Source of the DNA: an uncultured Eubacteriales bacterium
GTDB lineage: Bacteria; Bacillota; Clostridia; Oscillospirales; Acutalibacteraceae
DNA: 14,585 nt
NCBI GenBank assembly: GCA_934636435.1
Contig: CAKUAQ010000045.1
Location: 1-14,585 of the forward strand
Reading direction: 5' to 3'
This document shows positions 6,118-12,705 of this stretch, one piece after another. The translations under genes were made by a program, and so were the position numbers. Each line of letters begins with the position of its first letter. Within the stretch, counting starts at the first letter, position 1. The notes under the pieces are model-generated. The model had not been told where the DNA came from and made no database searches. It saw only the letters and a list, made by a program, of their open reading frames with translations.

Positions 6118-7788
6118 TCAATCCTGGGAGGTGTAGTCCCGAGAGGTGTAGTCCCGGGAGGAGGGGGAGTATGCGTCGTCGCTGGTCTGCCGGACGTTGC
6201 TGACCCGCAGGGTGATGACGTCGCCCCGCTTTTTCTTGGTGCCGGCCACCGGGTCGGTGTCCTCCACCAGACCCTTATCCACCATGGAGGATTGGAGATA
6301 GGACACGTCCACCCGGAAGCCTAGCGCTTCCAGATACAGCTTGGCGTGCTCCTCTTTCCAGCCGGATACGTCCGGCACCGCCAGCTCGTCGGCGCCGCAG
6401 CTCACGACCAGATACACGGTGGTGTCCTTGCCCACGCCGCTGCCGGCCTCCGGCTCCTGCGACAGCACCGTGCCGGATTCCTTCTTGCTGTATTCCAGAT
6501 ATTTGATCTGGATCTTCATGCCGCCGTCCAGCTTATCCTCGCTGATCTCGTAATACTTCTTCCCGACGAAATTCGGCACAGAATATTGCTTTTCGGGTTT
6601 TTTCGTCTGGGAGGTGGTGGTGATGGACGGCAGCGTGACCGAGGTGTCGTCCGACGGCTCGGCGGCCGGCTGACGGTTGTGGCGCAGCAGCAGCAAGCCG
6701 CCGCCCACCAGCAGGATCAGCACCAGTGCGGTGATGAGTACGATCAGCCAGACGGGCACTCCGGATTTCGGCGGCTGCCGATCCTCCTGCTCCTTTTCCC
6801 GTTCCTGCCGCGCCTCGTTGCGCAGAGCGGACACATTCGGCTCCAGCCCCAGCTGCTCCCGGAAATCCTCCACCGTGGCCGTGCGCTGCTCGGGGGAGAC
6901 CAGCAGCGCATTGAACAGCGTACCGCATACCGGCTGGGACAGCTCCTCCGCCACCTCCGCCGACATGAACAGATCGTCGGAGTTTTTCACCCGCTTATTG
7001 CCCGCCGGGGGAATGTTGCCGGTGACGGTGGAAAACAGCGTGGCCGCCAGACCGTATACGTCGGTGGCGTCGGTCACCACCTCCATGGGGCGGTACTGCT
7101 CCGGTGCCGCATAGCCGGCGGCCAGCTCCGGCTTCAGATCGCCGCCGGTGAACCGAGCCTCCGTCAGGCCGAAATTGCGGAAATACACCTTGCCGTCGGC
7201 GCTGACGAGAATATTCTCCGGGCAGATGGCCAGATGATAGACATGGGCCTGATGCAACAGCTCCAGCCCATTGGACAGGGACATGAACAGGGGCTTCGCC
7301 TCCTGCCAGGTCAGCCGTCCGCCCGCCTGCTTCGCCTTGCGGGCCAGAGTGATCCCCTCCACATAGTCGGACACGGCATAGACCGTGCCGTTCTCCTCGA
7401 AGATGTCATAGATGGGGATGACCGTCGGCAGATCCTTGACCCGTGCCAGACTGCGCACGCTGCTGAGGAACGCCTGCCGGTATTCGGCGAATACCCGCTC
7501 GCTGCCCGGTGCGGCGCTCACGGTGCCGTCCTCTGCCCTCTGGGACAGCCCCGCCGGGAAATATTCCCGGATCAGGCACGGCTCCTTGAGCAGTCGGTTG
7601 TAGCCCAGATAGGTGATGCTGTCGCTGCCGGCGCGCAGCAGCCGTCCCACGGTATAGTTCTCCTGCAAGCGGGCGGCCAGCGGCAGCGCCTCGGCAGGAT
7701 TGCGATCCTCTGCGGTGAAGCCGCAGATGCTGCACCGGTCGCTGCCCTCCGGCAGCGGATTCATGCAGCCCAGACATAATGACTCCAT
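6118..7788 (-). CDS. Zinc-ribbon / pseudokinase / PASTA membrane protein
   Basis: 556-residue single-pass membrane protein shaped like a PASTA Ser/Thr kinase, but the kinase domain looks dead. Residues 5-22 form a C-x2-C-x10-C-x2-C zinc ribbon. The kinase-like fold spans about 45-315. The usual VAIKE lysine is Arg74, the alpha-C glutamate position is Ser110, HRD is His185-Leu186-Ala187, DFG is Asn205-Phe206-Gly207, and the glycine loop is degenerate; Asn192 and APE (228-230) remain. One membrane helix lies at 344-368. Two extracellular PASTA repeats (about 402-465 and 468-532) should bind peptidoglycan fragments or lipid II. The tail repeats SRDYT. The start at 7788 has AGGAGG 9 bases upstream. 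It follows dnaI by 83 bases with no clear promoter of its own. Role inferred: a wall-sensing scaffold rather than an active kinase. Confidence 0.88.
   Translation of the reverse strand: MESLCLGCMNPLPEGSDRCSICGFTAEDRNPAEALPLAARLQENYTVGRLLRAGSDSITYLGYNRLLKEPCLIREYFPAGLSQRAEDGTVSAAPGSERVFAEYRQAFLSSVRSLARVKDLPTVIPIYDIFEENGTVYAVSDYVEGITLARKAKQAGGRLTWQEAKPLFMSLSNGLELLHQAHVYHLAICPENILVSADGKVYFRNFGLTEARFTGGDLKPELAAGYAAPEQYRPMEVVTDATDVYGLAATLFSTVTGNIPPAGNKRVKNSDDLFMSAEVAEELSQPVCGTLFNALLVSPEQRTATVEDFREQLGLEPNVSALRNEARQEREKEQEDRQPPKSGVPVWLIVLITALVLILLVGGGLLLLRHNRQPAAEPSDDTSVTLPSITTTSQTKKPEKQYSVPNFVGKKYYEISEDKLDGGMKIQIKYLEYSKKESGTVLSQEPEAGSGVGKDTTVYLVVSCGADELAVPDVSGWKEEHAKLYLEALGFRVDVSYLQSSMVDKGLVEDTDPVAGTKKKRGDVITLRVSNVRQTSDDAYSPSSRDYTSRDYTSQD
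6128..6156 (-). repeat. 15-bp tandem repeat encoding the SRDYT tail
   Basis: Two copies of gaggtgtagtcccg offset by 15 bases (6128-6141 and 6143-6156) near the 3' end of the pseudokinase gene. They encode the repeated SRDYT of the C-terminal tail and keep the frame, so slippage could change the tail length without breaking the protein. Confidence 0.8.
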
Positions 7789-7810
7789 ACTTGAAAACCT
7801 CCTGATTCGG

Positions 7811-7861
7811 ACAGGCGATCCTCTCGCCTGTGGGTATAGTGAACGGGCGCACCGGCGCCCG
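7811..7861 (-). promoter_or_regulatory. Two stable hairpins between dnaI and the pseudokinase gene
   Basis: Hairpin one: 7844-7850 pairs with 7855-7861 (7 bp, loop of four). Hairpin two: 7811-7818 pairs with 7824-7831 (8 bp, loop of five), ending a few bases from the AGGAGG. Neither is followed by a U tract, so they are more likely RNA-processing or translation-level elements than terminators. Confidence 0.5.
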
Positions 7862-7871
7862 GAGACCGCAT

Positions 7872-8855
7872 TCAGTGCATGGCCCGGCGGCGCAGCTGCT
7901 GGCGGATATCCTTGCCCACGCACAGCAGCACCTCAAAGCTGCCGGTGATGCGGCTGGCGATCTGGTCGCCGTACCGCTCCCGGATACCGGACAGAGACAG
8001 ATTGGTGCTGATGATGGTGGGGCGCACCTCCAGCAGCCGGGCGTTGAGCAGATTATAGATGCATGCCCGGTAGAAGGGGCTGTCGAATTCCATGCCCAGA
8101 TCGTCCAGAATCAGCAGATCGCAGTCGACGAGCTGTCCCTCCGTGTCCCCCTCCGAGCGGCCGAAATGCTCGCTCTCCATCCGCCGCAGCAGGGGCTGGA
8201 TGGAGCCGTAGGTGACGGTGCAGCCCTGCTCCGTCACCCGTTTGGCGATGGCCAGAGACAGGTGGGTCTTGCCGGTGCCGGTGGGGCCTTGCAGCAGCAG
8301 GTTGGGGGCCTCGGCAGAGAAATTCTCCGCATAGCTGCGGCAATAGGCGATCACATCCAGCATCCGCCGGCGGGGGGATGTGCCCAGCTTCGGGTCGGGG
8401 AGCGGGTCATACAGCTCCGGGTCCATCGTATCGAAGTCCGTCAGCTTCATGGCGGACAGAGAGGACAGACGGCGGCAGGCCTCCTCCCGGAGCAGCTGTC
8501 GGTAGCAGTCGCACAGCCGACCGTCCCGATAGCCGGTGTCCCGGCAGGCCGGGCAGGTGTATCGGGGCTCGAAATTATCCGCCGTGTATCCGGCGGCATG
8601 AAGAATGTCTGCCATTTCGGATTGCAGAGCCAGATTGCGCTGCTGCAGCGCCTCCAGCTCCGCGGGATCGCCGCCGTCCAGAATGATGCGGGTCAGCTCC
8701 GGCAGGGTGGCGGACAGCTCCTTTTCAATCTCCGCCAGCCGGGGGAACCGGGCGCAGGCATCGGTATGCAGCGCGTCCGCCTGCTGCAGGGCGGTGGATA
8801 GTCGCTGCTCCAGCCGCTGCCGGGCGGCGTTTACCACGGATTCATCATAGGCCAT
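7872..8855 (-). CDS. DnaI/DnaC-like helicase-loader ATPase
   Basis: 327-residue AAA+ protein of the DnaC/DnaI/IstB group, which delivers the replicative DnaB-type helicase to DNA. The N-terminal 95 residues are helical. A zinc motif follows (CPACRDTGYRDGRLCDC, cysteines 101, 104, 115, 117). Then come Walker A GPTGTGKT (190-197), Walker B DLLILDDLG (246-254), sensor 1 STN (283-285) and the conserved RERYGDQIASRI (292-303). Length and order match clostridial DnaI-like proteins; the absence of transposase and inverted repeats argues against an IS-borne IstB. The start at 8855 has AGGAGG 7 bases upstream, lying in the 13-base gap after the dnaD-like stop, so the two are surely co-transcribed. Confidence 0.92.
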   Translation of the reverse strand: MAYDESVVNAARQRLEQRLSTALQQADALHTDACARFPRLAEIEKELSATLPELTRIILDGGDPAELEALQQRNLALQSEMADILHAAGYTADNFEPRYTCPACRDTGYRDGRLCDCYRQLLREEACRRLSSLSAMKLTDFDTMDPELYDPLPDPKLGTSPRRRMLDVIAYCRSYAENFSAEAPNLLLQGPTGTGKTHLSLAIAKRVTEQGCTVTYGSIQPLLRRMESEHFGRSEGDTEGQLVDCDLLILDDLGMEFDSPFYRACIYNLLNARLLEVRPTIISTNLSLSGIRERYGDQIASRITGSFEVLLCVGKDIRQQLRRRAMH

Positions 8856-8868
8856 GGGCGGTCCTCCT

Positions 8869-9837
8869 TTACGGTCGTTTCTTTACCTGAAAAACCGGAG
8901 TATACTGCATCAGCTCTTCCTCAAAGGCCTCCAGATCGAGACTGCTTTCCTCCGGATTGGTGGCGGCGGCGCCGGAGCGCCGACGGGGGAGCGCCTGAGC
9001 CTTTTCAGGGGTGTCGATACCCTCCGCTCGCCACCGCTCCAGGATCCGGTCGGTGTAGGCGGGGGAAAACTTGCCGGTCTTATCCCGGGTGATGCCGTCG
9101 GCCAGACGCAGCATCTCCTCGCTCGTGTGCCATTCCTCCAGCCACTTATAAGCCGTCTGCCGCTGGGAAGCGGTGAGCGGCCGGGTCAGCTCCAGCCATG
9201 TTTCCACCTGTCTGCCCGCTTTCTGGCAGGCCTCCTCGTATTGAATATGGGCGTCTACCGCGTCCAGCGTGGTCAGCTCCCGGTCGGCCCAGTCCAGCGC
9301 CATTTTTTCGATGTAGCGCATATGGGGCTTGCCGATGGATACCGCATATCCCACCTCCATGAGGATCACCTCATAGGGCAGCCCCACCGTATCCCGCAGA
9401 TACAGCAGCGTGGCGGTGTCGCTGTGGCCGATGGGCTTGCCCAGCCGGGCGGAGACCTCCTCCACCAGCGTGGAAAATTCCGGGTGCTGCTGCTGATAGC
9501 TGAGCACCTCCCGCAGCTGCGGCTTCACCGCCGCCGGGCGGGCCAGGGGAGTCGCAGCGACCGTCGTCGCCGACACGGCGGCGGGGACGGGACTGGCCGC
9601 GGGGGCGGTCAGCACCCCTTGCTCCATCCAGAAACGGACACAGCCGGCGCATTCCTCCGGGGACAGCCCCACGGCTGCCCCGCAGGCGGCGGCATCCAGC
9701 GCCAGCCCGTGGCGCGCCAGCCACAGGAGCACCCGCAGCTGCTCCGGGGTGGCCAGCGTCAGCAGCTGGTCCGCTACCGTCCCCGGCAGCACCACCGGGC
9801 AGGTCATGCCTGCCGGGGCCCAATAATATTCCGCCAA
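8869..9837 (-). CDS. DnaD-like primosome protein with TTG start
   Basis: 322-residue DnaD/DnaB-type replication initiation protein, which remodels DNA at origins or forks and helps the loader bring in helicase. The N-terminal part (about 24-78) looks like a winged helix, followed by an Ala/Pro-rich linker (79-105). Two copies of the DnaD C-terminal domain follow: 120-196 (core ILMEVGYAVSIGKPHMRYIEKMALDW) and 213-283 (core EMLRLADGITRDKTGKFSPAYTDRILERW). The only well-placed start is TTG at 9837, with AAGGAG about 10 bases upstream; the first in-frame ATG, at residue 11, has no clear ribosome binding site. It is first in an operon with dnaI and the pseudokinase gene. Confidence 0.87.
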   Translation of the reverse strand: MAEYYWAPAGMTCPVVLPGTVADQLLTLATPEQLRVLLWLARHGLALDAAACGAAVGLSPEECAGCVRFWMEQGVLTAPAASPVPAAVSATTVAATPLARPAAVKPQLREVLSYQQQHPEFSTLVEEVSARLGKPIGHSDTATLLYLRDTVGLPYEVILMEVGYAVSIGKPHMRYIEKMALDWADRELTTLDAVDAHIQYEEACQKAGRQVETWLELTRPLTASQRQTAYKWLEEWHTSEEMLRLADGITRDKTGKFSPAYTDRILERWRAEGIDTPEKAQALPRRRSGAAATNPEESSLDLEAFEEELMQYTPVFQVKKRP

Positions 9838-10033
9838 TGACGCCGCTCTCCTTCCCTAAGTATGTGTTTACGGCTCGGCCGAATGCATGCGGGGGGATGT
9901 CCGCCGCTGCAACGGTGTATGTCTCCGTTTGTTTCCGTTTGTCCCGCACGATGCCGTTCTGCGTCGAGGGCAGCGAAGCCGCCATGCGCGGTCCAGCCGA
10001 AAGGGCGAGCTTGCCCCGATGGCTATGTCTATC

Positions 10034-10062
10034 AGTGTACCATACTTTTCCCGTATGCGCAA
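10034..10062 (-). promoter_or_regulatory. Promoter of the dnaD-dnaI-pseudokinase operon
   Basis: Minus strand TTGCGC (10057-10062), 17-base spacer, TACACT (10034-10039) with an extended -10 TGG in front. Transcription would start near 10027, leaving a leader of about 190 bases before the TTG start. Confidence 0.7.
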
Positions 10063-10333
10063 GGGCAAAAAATCCGCCGGGCGTTCGCCGGCGGCGCCGG
10101 TGGCCGCCGGGGGAGAGCGCCGCGCCGATGCGGGCGGCCATGGCGTCCGCCGCTTGTTCGCCGCGCCCGGTTTTCATTGGCCGTGCGTCGGGATTTTTGT
10201 ACCGTATCCCGGGGCGGGGTTCCCGCTGCCGGAGAATCAAAAATCTTACACCGACGATTCAACTATTTCACTTTGCATCTCCAAAAAATCAAAAAAATCC
10301 GCTGATTTCGTGCGGTTTTTCCGGTTTTTCCTC

Positions 10334-10362
10334 TTTACATTCCGGGGCGGCTCGGCTATACT
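10334..10362 (+). promoter_or_regulatory. Promoter for the epimerase/oxidoreductase genes
   Basis: TTTACA (10334-10339), 17-base spacer, TATACT (10357-10362), about 70 bases upstream of the epimerase ATG. Confidence 0.78.
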
Positions 10363-10432
10363 TTAGATGGACGGAACGGATGGATGCTGCGGTCTGCCGT
10401 CCGATAAGGCTTTGGAAAGGATGATCTGCATA

Positions 10433-11269
10433 ATGAAACAATTTCCGATTGCGTTGCAACTCTATTCGGTACGCGATGCCATGGCCGCCGACCTGGAGGG
10501 GACGCTGAAAGCGGTCGCCGCCATGGGGTATCAGGGAGTGGAATTCGCCGGTCTGTTCGGCCGTTCCGCCGACGAGATGCGGGGCCTGTGCGAGAAGTAC
10601 GGCCTGACTCCCATCTCCGCCCACGTGCCGTATAACGACATGGTGGAGGACACGGACAGGACCATGGCCACCTATGCCGCCATCGGCTGCAAATTCATCG
10701 CCATCCCGTGGTATAACTGGAGTTTCGGCGACGGCAGCTATCAAAACGAGAGCTATGAGGAGTTCGTTGCCCACGTGAGGATGCTGGGCGAGGCCGCGAA
10801 AAAGCACGGCATGACCCTGCTGTATCACAACCACGATTTCGAGTTCGAGAAGATGGACAACGGCGAGTATCGGCTGGTGAATCTGTATCACGATGTGCCT
10901 GCCTCTCTGCTGGAGACCCAGCTGGATCTGTGCTGGGTCAATGTGGGCGGCGAGGACCCGGCCGCGTTCCTGCGCCGGTATGACGGTCGCACCCCGGTGG
11001 TGCATCTGAAGGACTTTGCCGGACATAAATCCGATAAGATGTATGCCCTCATCGGCGTGGACGACGGTGCTCAGTCCGATGAGACCAAGACGGAGTTTGA
11101 GCTGCGTCCCGTGGGCTACGGCGTACAGAAGGTGCCGGAGATCCTGGAGGCGGCGACCGCTTCCGGCGCCCAGTGGGTGGTCGTGGAGCAGGATGAGCCG
11201 TCCATGGGCAAGACCCCCATGGAGTGCGCCGCTCTGTCCCGGGAGTATCTCAAGACCCTGGGTCTGTAA
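10433..11269 (+). CDS. Sugar phosphate isomerase/epimerase-like TIM-barrel protein
   Basis: 278-residue protein of the xylose-isomerase-like (AP endonuclease 2) TIM-barrel superfamily, which includes inosose dehydratase, keto-sugar epimerases and isomerases. Seen: the N-terminal IALQLYSVRD (6-15), GVEFAG (35-40), SAHVP (62-66), YHNHDFEFE (131-139), LDLCWVNVGG (164-173), VVHLKDF (189-195) and VVVEQDEP (249-256). Acidic and His residues around 137, 165, 191 and 252 are the likely metal ligands. The start at 10433 fits homologues, which begin close to this LQLYSVR motif; AAAGGA lies about 11 bases upstream. The gene is followed 80 bases later by a Gfo/Idh/MocA oxidoreductase, a common pairing for polyol or modified-sugar catabolism. 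The substrate cannot be read from sequence. Confidence 0.9.
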   Translation: MKQFPIALQLYSVRDAMAADLEGTLKAVAAMGYQGVEFAGLFGRSADEMRGLCEKYGLTPISAHVPYNDMVEDTDRTMATYAAIGCKFIAIPWYNWSFGDGSYQNESYEEFVAHVRMLGEAAKKHGMTLLYHNHDFEFEKMDNGEYRLVNLYHDVPASLLETQLDLCWVNVGGEDPAAFLRRYDGRTPVVHLKDFAGHKSDKMYALIGVDDGAQSDETKTEFELRPVGYGVQKVPEILEAATASGAQWVVVEQDEPSMGKTPMECAALSREYLKTLGL

Positions 11270-11349
11270 TGGTGATACCCTTTTCCGGCAGCGTGCCGGT
11301 GTATAGTAAGCGAAACTACATATTACGGTAACAGACGGAGGTTTGACAC

Positions 11350-12525
11350 ATGGCAGAGAAAAAGATGGGCGATCTGGATGCATTCAAGAGTAATCAGGAG
11401 GTCGCCACGGTAGACACCACCAAAAAGATGCGGGTGGGCATCATCGGTACCGGCTGGATCGCCGAGGCGCATATGCACAGCTACATGAACCAGCCCGACG
11501 TGGAGATCGTCGGCGGCTGCGATCTGATTCCCGGCAAGGCGGCGGCGTTTTTCAAGAAGTTCGGGCTTGAGAATGTCAAGACCGAATATAAGGATCATGC
11601 CGAATTTCTGGCGGATAAGAGCCTGCAGCTGGACGCCGTCAGCGTCTGCACCTACAACCGTCAGCACGTGAACTGCGCTATTGCCGCCATGGAGGCCGGC
11701 GTGGACGTGCTGCTGGAGAAGCCCTTGAGCGTGACGCTGGATGAGGCTGTTGAGCTGATGCGGGTGGAGAAGCGCACCGGTCGCGTGCTGTCCATCGGCT
11801 TCCAGCCCCGTATGGATGCCAACATGAAGAAGATCAAGGAGATTGTGGAGTCCGGCGAGCTGGGCGACATCTATTATATCCAGACCGGCGGCGGACGCCG
11901 TCGCGGCATTCCCACTCCCTTCGGCACTTCTTTCATTGAGGATAAGACGGCGGGTCTGGGCGCTCTGGCGGATATCGGCTGCTACTCGCTGGATATGGTG
12001 CTCAACGCCATCGGCTACCCGAAGCCGCTGACCGTTTCCGGCTACAAGTCCGATTTCTTCGGCAAGGACCCCAACTATGTGGGCTACGGCAAGCATCATG
12101 AGTATGCGTCTCTGTTCGGCGTGGACGATTTCGCTGCGGCGTTCGTCCGTCTGGAGGGCGGCATCATTCTGGACTTCCGCATCTCCTGGGCGATGAATAT
12201 GGACACCGCCGGCGACACGCTGATCCTCGGCACCAAGGGCGGTCTGCGGATTCCCTCCACCGAATGCTGGAACGGCACGGTGGGCGGTCCCATGAAGATT
12301 TATCATGAGGTGGCGGGCAGCCAGGTGGAGACGGAGATTCCGATCATCCCCCAGACGGAGAGCCTGTTCGATATGAAGATTCGCACCTTCCTGGATGCCA
12401 GCAAGAACCACACCGCGGCGCCGGTGCCCACCAGCCAGATCCTGTACAATCAGGCGATTCTGGACGGCATCGCCCGGTCGGCCAACGCCGGCAAGGAGAT
12501 CGCGATCGAGATCCCCGAGATCTGA
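11350..12525 (+). CDS. Gfo/Idh/MocA-family NAD(P)-dependent oxidoreductase
   Basis: 391-residue dehydrogenase expected to oxidise or reduce a hydroxyl/keto group on a sugar, inositol or glycoside with NAD(P). An unusual 25-residue polar N-terminal extension precedes the Rossmann motif GIIGTGWIAEAH (30-41). EKP (123-125) holds the catalytic lysine. LADIGCYSLDMV (206-217) is the substrate-binding helix, with Tyr212 where many members have His. A C-terminal beta-sheet domain follows, ending SANAGKEIAIEI. ATG 11350 has GGAGG 8 bases upstream. It probably shares the epimerase promoter, though the 80-base gap holds a short hairpin (11285-11299) and could host a weak promoter. Only one or two sugar-pathway genes are present, with no transporter or regulator in view, so the pathway is open. 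Confidence 0.92.
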   Translation: MAEKKMGDLDAFKSNQEVATVDTTKKMRVGIIGTGWIAEAHMHSYMNQPDVEIVGGCDLIPGKAAAFFKKFGLENVKTEYKDHAEFLADKSLQLDAVSVCTYNRQHVNCAIAAMEAGVDVLLEKPLSVTLDEAVELMRVEKRTGRVLSIGFQPRMDANMKKIKEIVESGELGDIYYIQTGGGRRRGIPTPFGTSFIEDKTAGLGALADIGCYSLDMVLNAIGYPKPLTVSGYKSDFFGKDPNYVGYGKHHEYASLFGVDDFAAAFVRLEGGIILDFRISWAMNMDTAGDTLILGTKGGLRIPSTECWNGTVGGPMKIYHEVAGSQVETEIPIIPQTESLFDMKIRTFLDASKNHTAAPVPTSQILYNQAILDGIARSANAGKEIAIEIPEI

Positions 12526-12546
12526 CCGAAAATTTCATGACGTTCA

Positions 12547-12585
12547 CGCAAAGCCGCCGGTCGCCCGGCGGCTTTGCGCTGTTTT
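12547..12585 (+). terminator. Terminator after the oxidoreductase gene
   Basis: Perfect 14-bp GC-rich stem 12547-12560 / 12565-12578 with loop tcgc, followed by ctgtttta. It lies 21 bases past the stop. Confidence 0.88.
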
Positions 12586-12606
12586 ACCGACCGCGAAAAA
12601 TCGTAC

Positions 12607-12635
12607 TTGCGAAAGCAGTCGGATCGTGCTATGAT
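12607..12635 (+). promoter_or_regulatory. Promoter for the multi-pass membrane protein gene
   Basis: TTGCGA (12607-12612), 17-base spacer, TATGAT (12630-12635), about 70 bases upstream of the ATG at 12706. Confidence 0.7.
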
Positions 12636-12705
12636 GAGAAAAGTTGTGGTAATAGAAAAATTTGACGGTGGGTCCTTGACCGGCCGTTGACGGAGGGGTA
12701 AATGA

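Larger units (their letters stand above)
9838..10432. other. Divergent intergenic region between dnaD-like and epimerase genes
   Basis: The left part (9838 to about 10027) is the transcribed leader of the dnaD operon, with small hairpins such as gggcgagcttgcccc but no recognised riboswitch and no convincing leader peptide. The centre (about 10080-10230) is very GC-rich and carries no gene I can support. The right part (about 10235-10330) turns AT-rich just before the epimerase promoter. A weak hairpin at 10295-10320 with T runs may stop stray plus-strand transcription. Confidence 0.6.

Noticed and set aside
6346..7779. 477-residue open frame antisense to the PASTA pseudokinase
   Set aside because: Low-complexity His/Gln/Arg/Leu composition typical of antisense frames in GC-rich genes; the minus-strand gene has clear domains and a perfect ribosome binding site.
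7789..7923. 45-residue upstream extension of the PASTA protein
   Set aside because: AGGAGG is placed exactly for the ATG at 7788, and the extension reads through the hairpins and the 3' end of dnaI.
7872..8855. IstB-type transposition helper
   Set aside because: It has the DnaI zinc motif and a dnaD-like partner; no transposase or terminal inverted repeats are nearby.
9838..10027. Riboswitch or T-box in the dnaD operon leader
   Set aside because: No T-box motif, no known riboswitch core and no downstream terminator hairpin were found by eye.
10295..10320. Terminator before the epimerase promoter
   Set aside because: Only 4 GC pairs plus a mismatch; too weak to list as a feature.
11285..11299. 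Hairpin ccggca-gcg-tgccgg between epimerase and oxidoreductase as a terminator or attenuator
   Set aside because: Only 6 bp and no U tract. A TATAGT follows at 11302-11307 but lacks a -35 at proper spacing, so no separate promoter is claimed.
10289..12411. Two long minus-strand frames opposite the epimerase and oxidoreductase genes
   Set aside because: They mirror conserved plus-strand genes and show no motif of their own.
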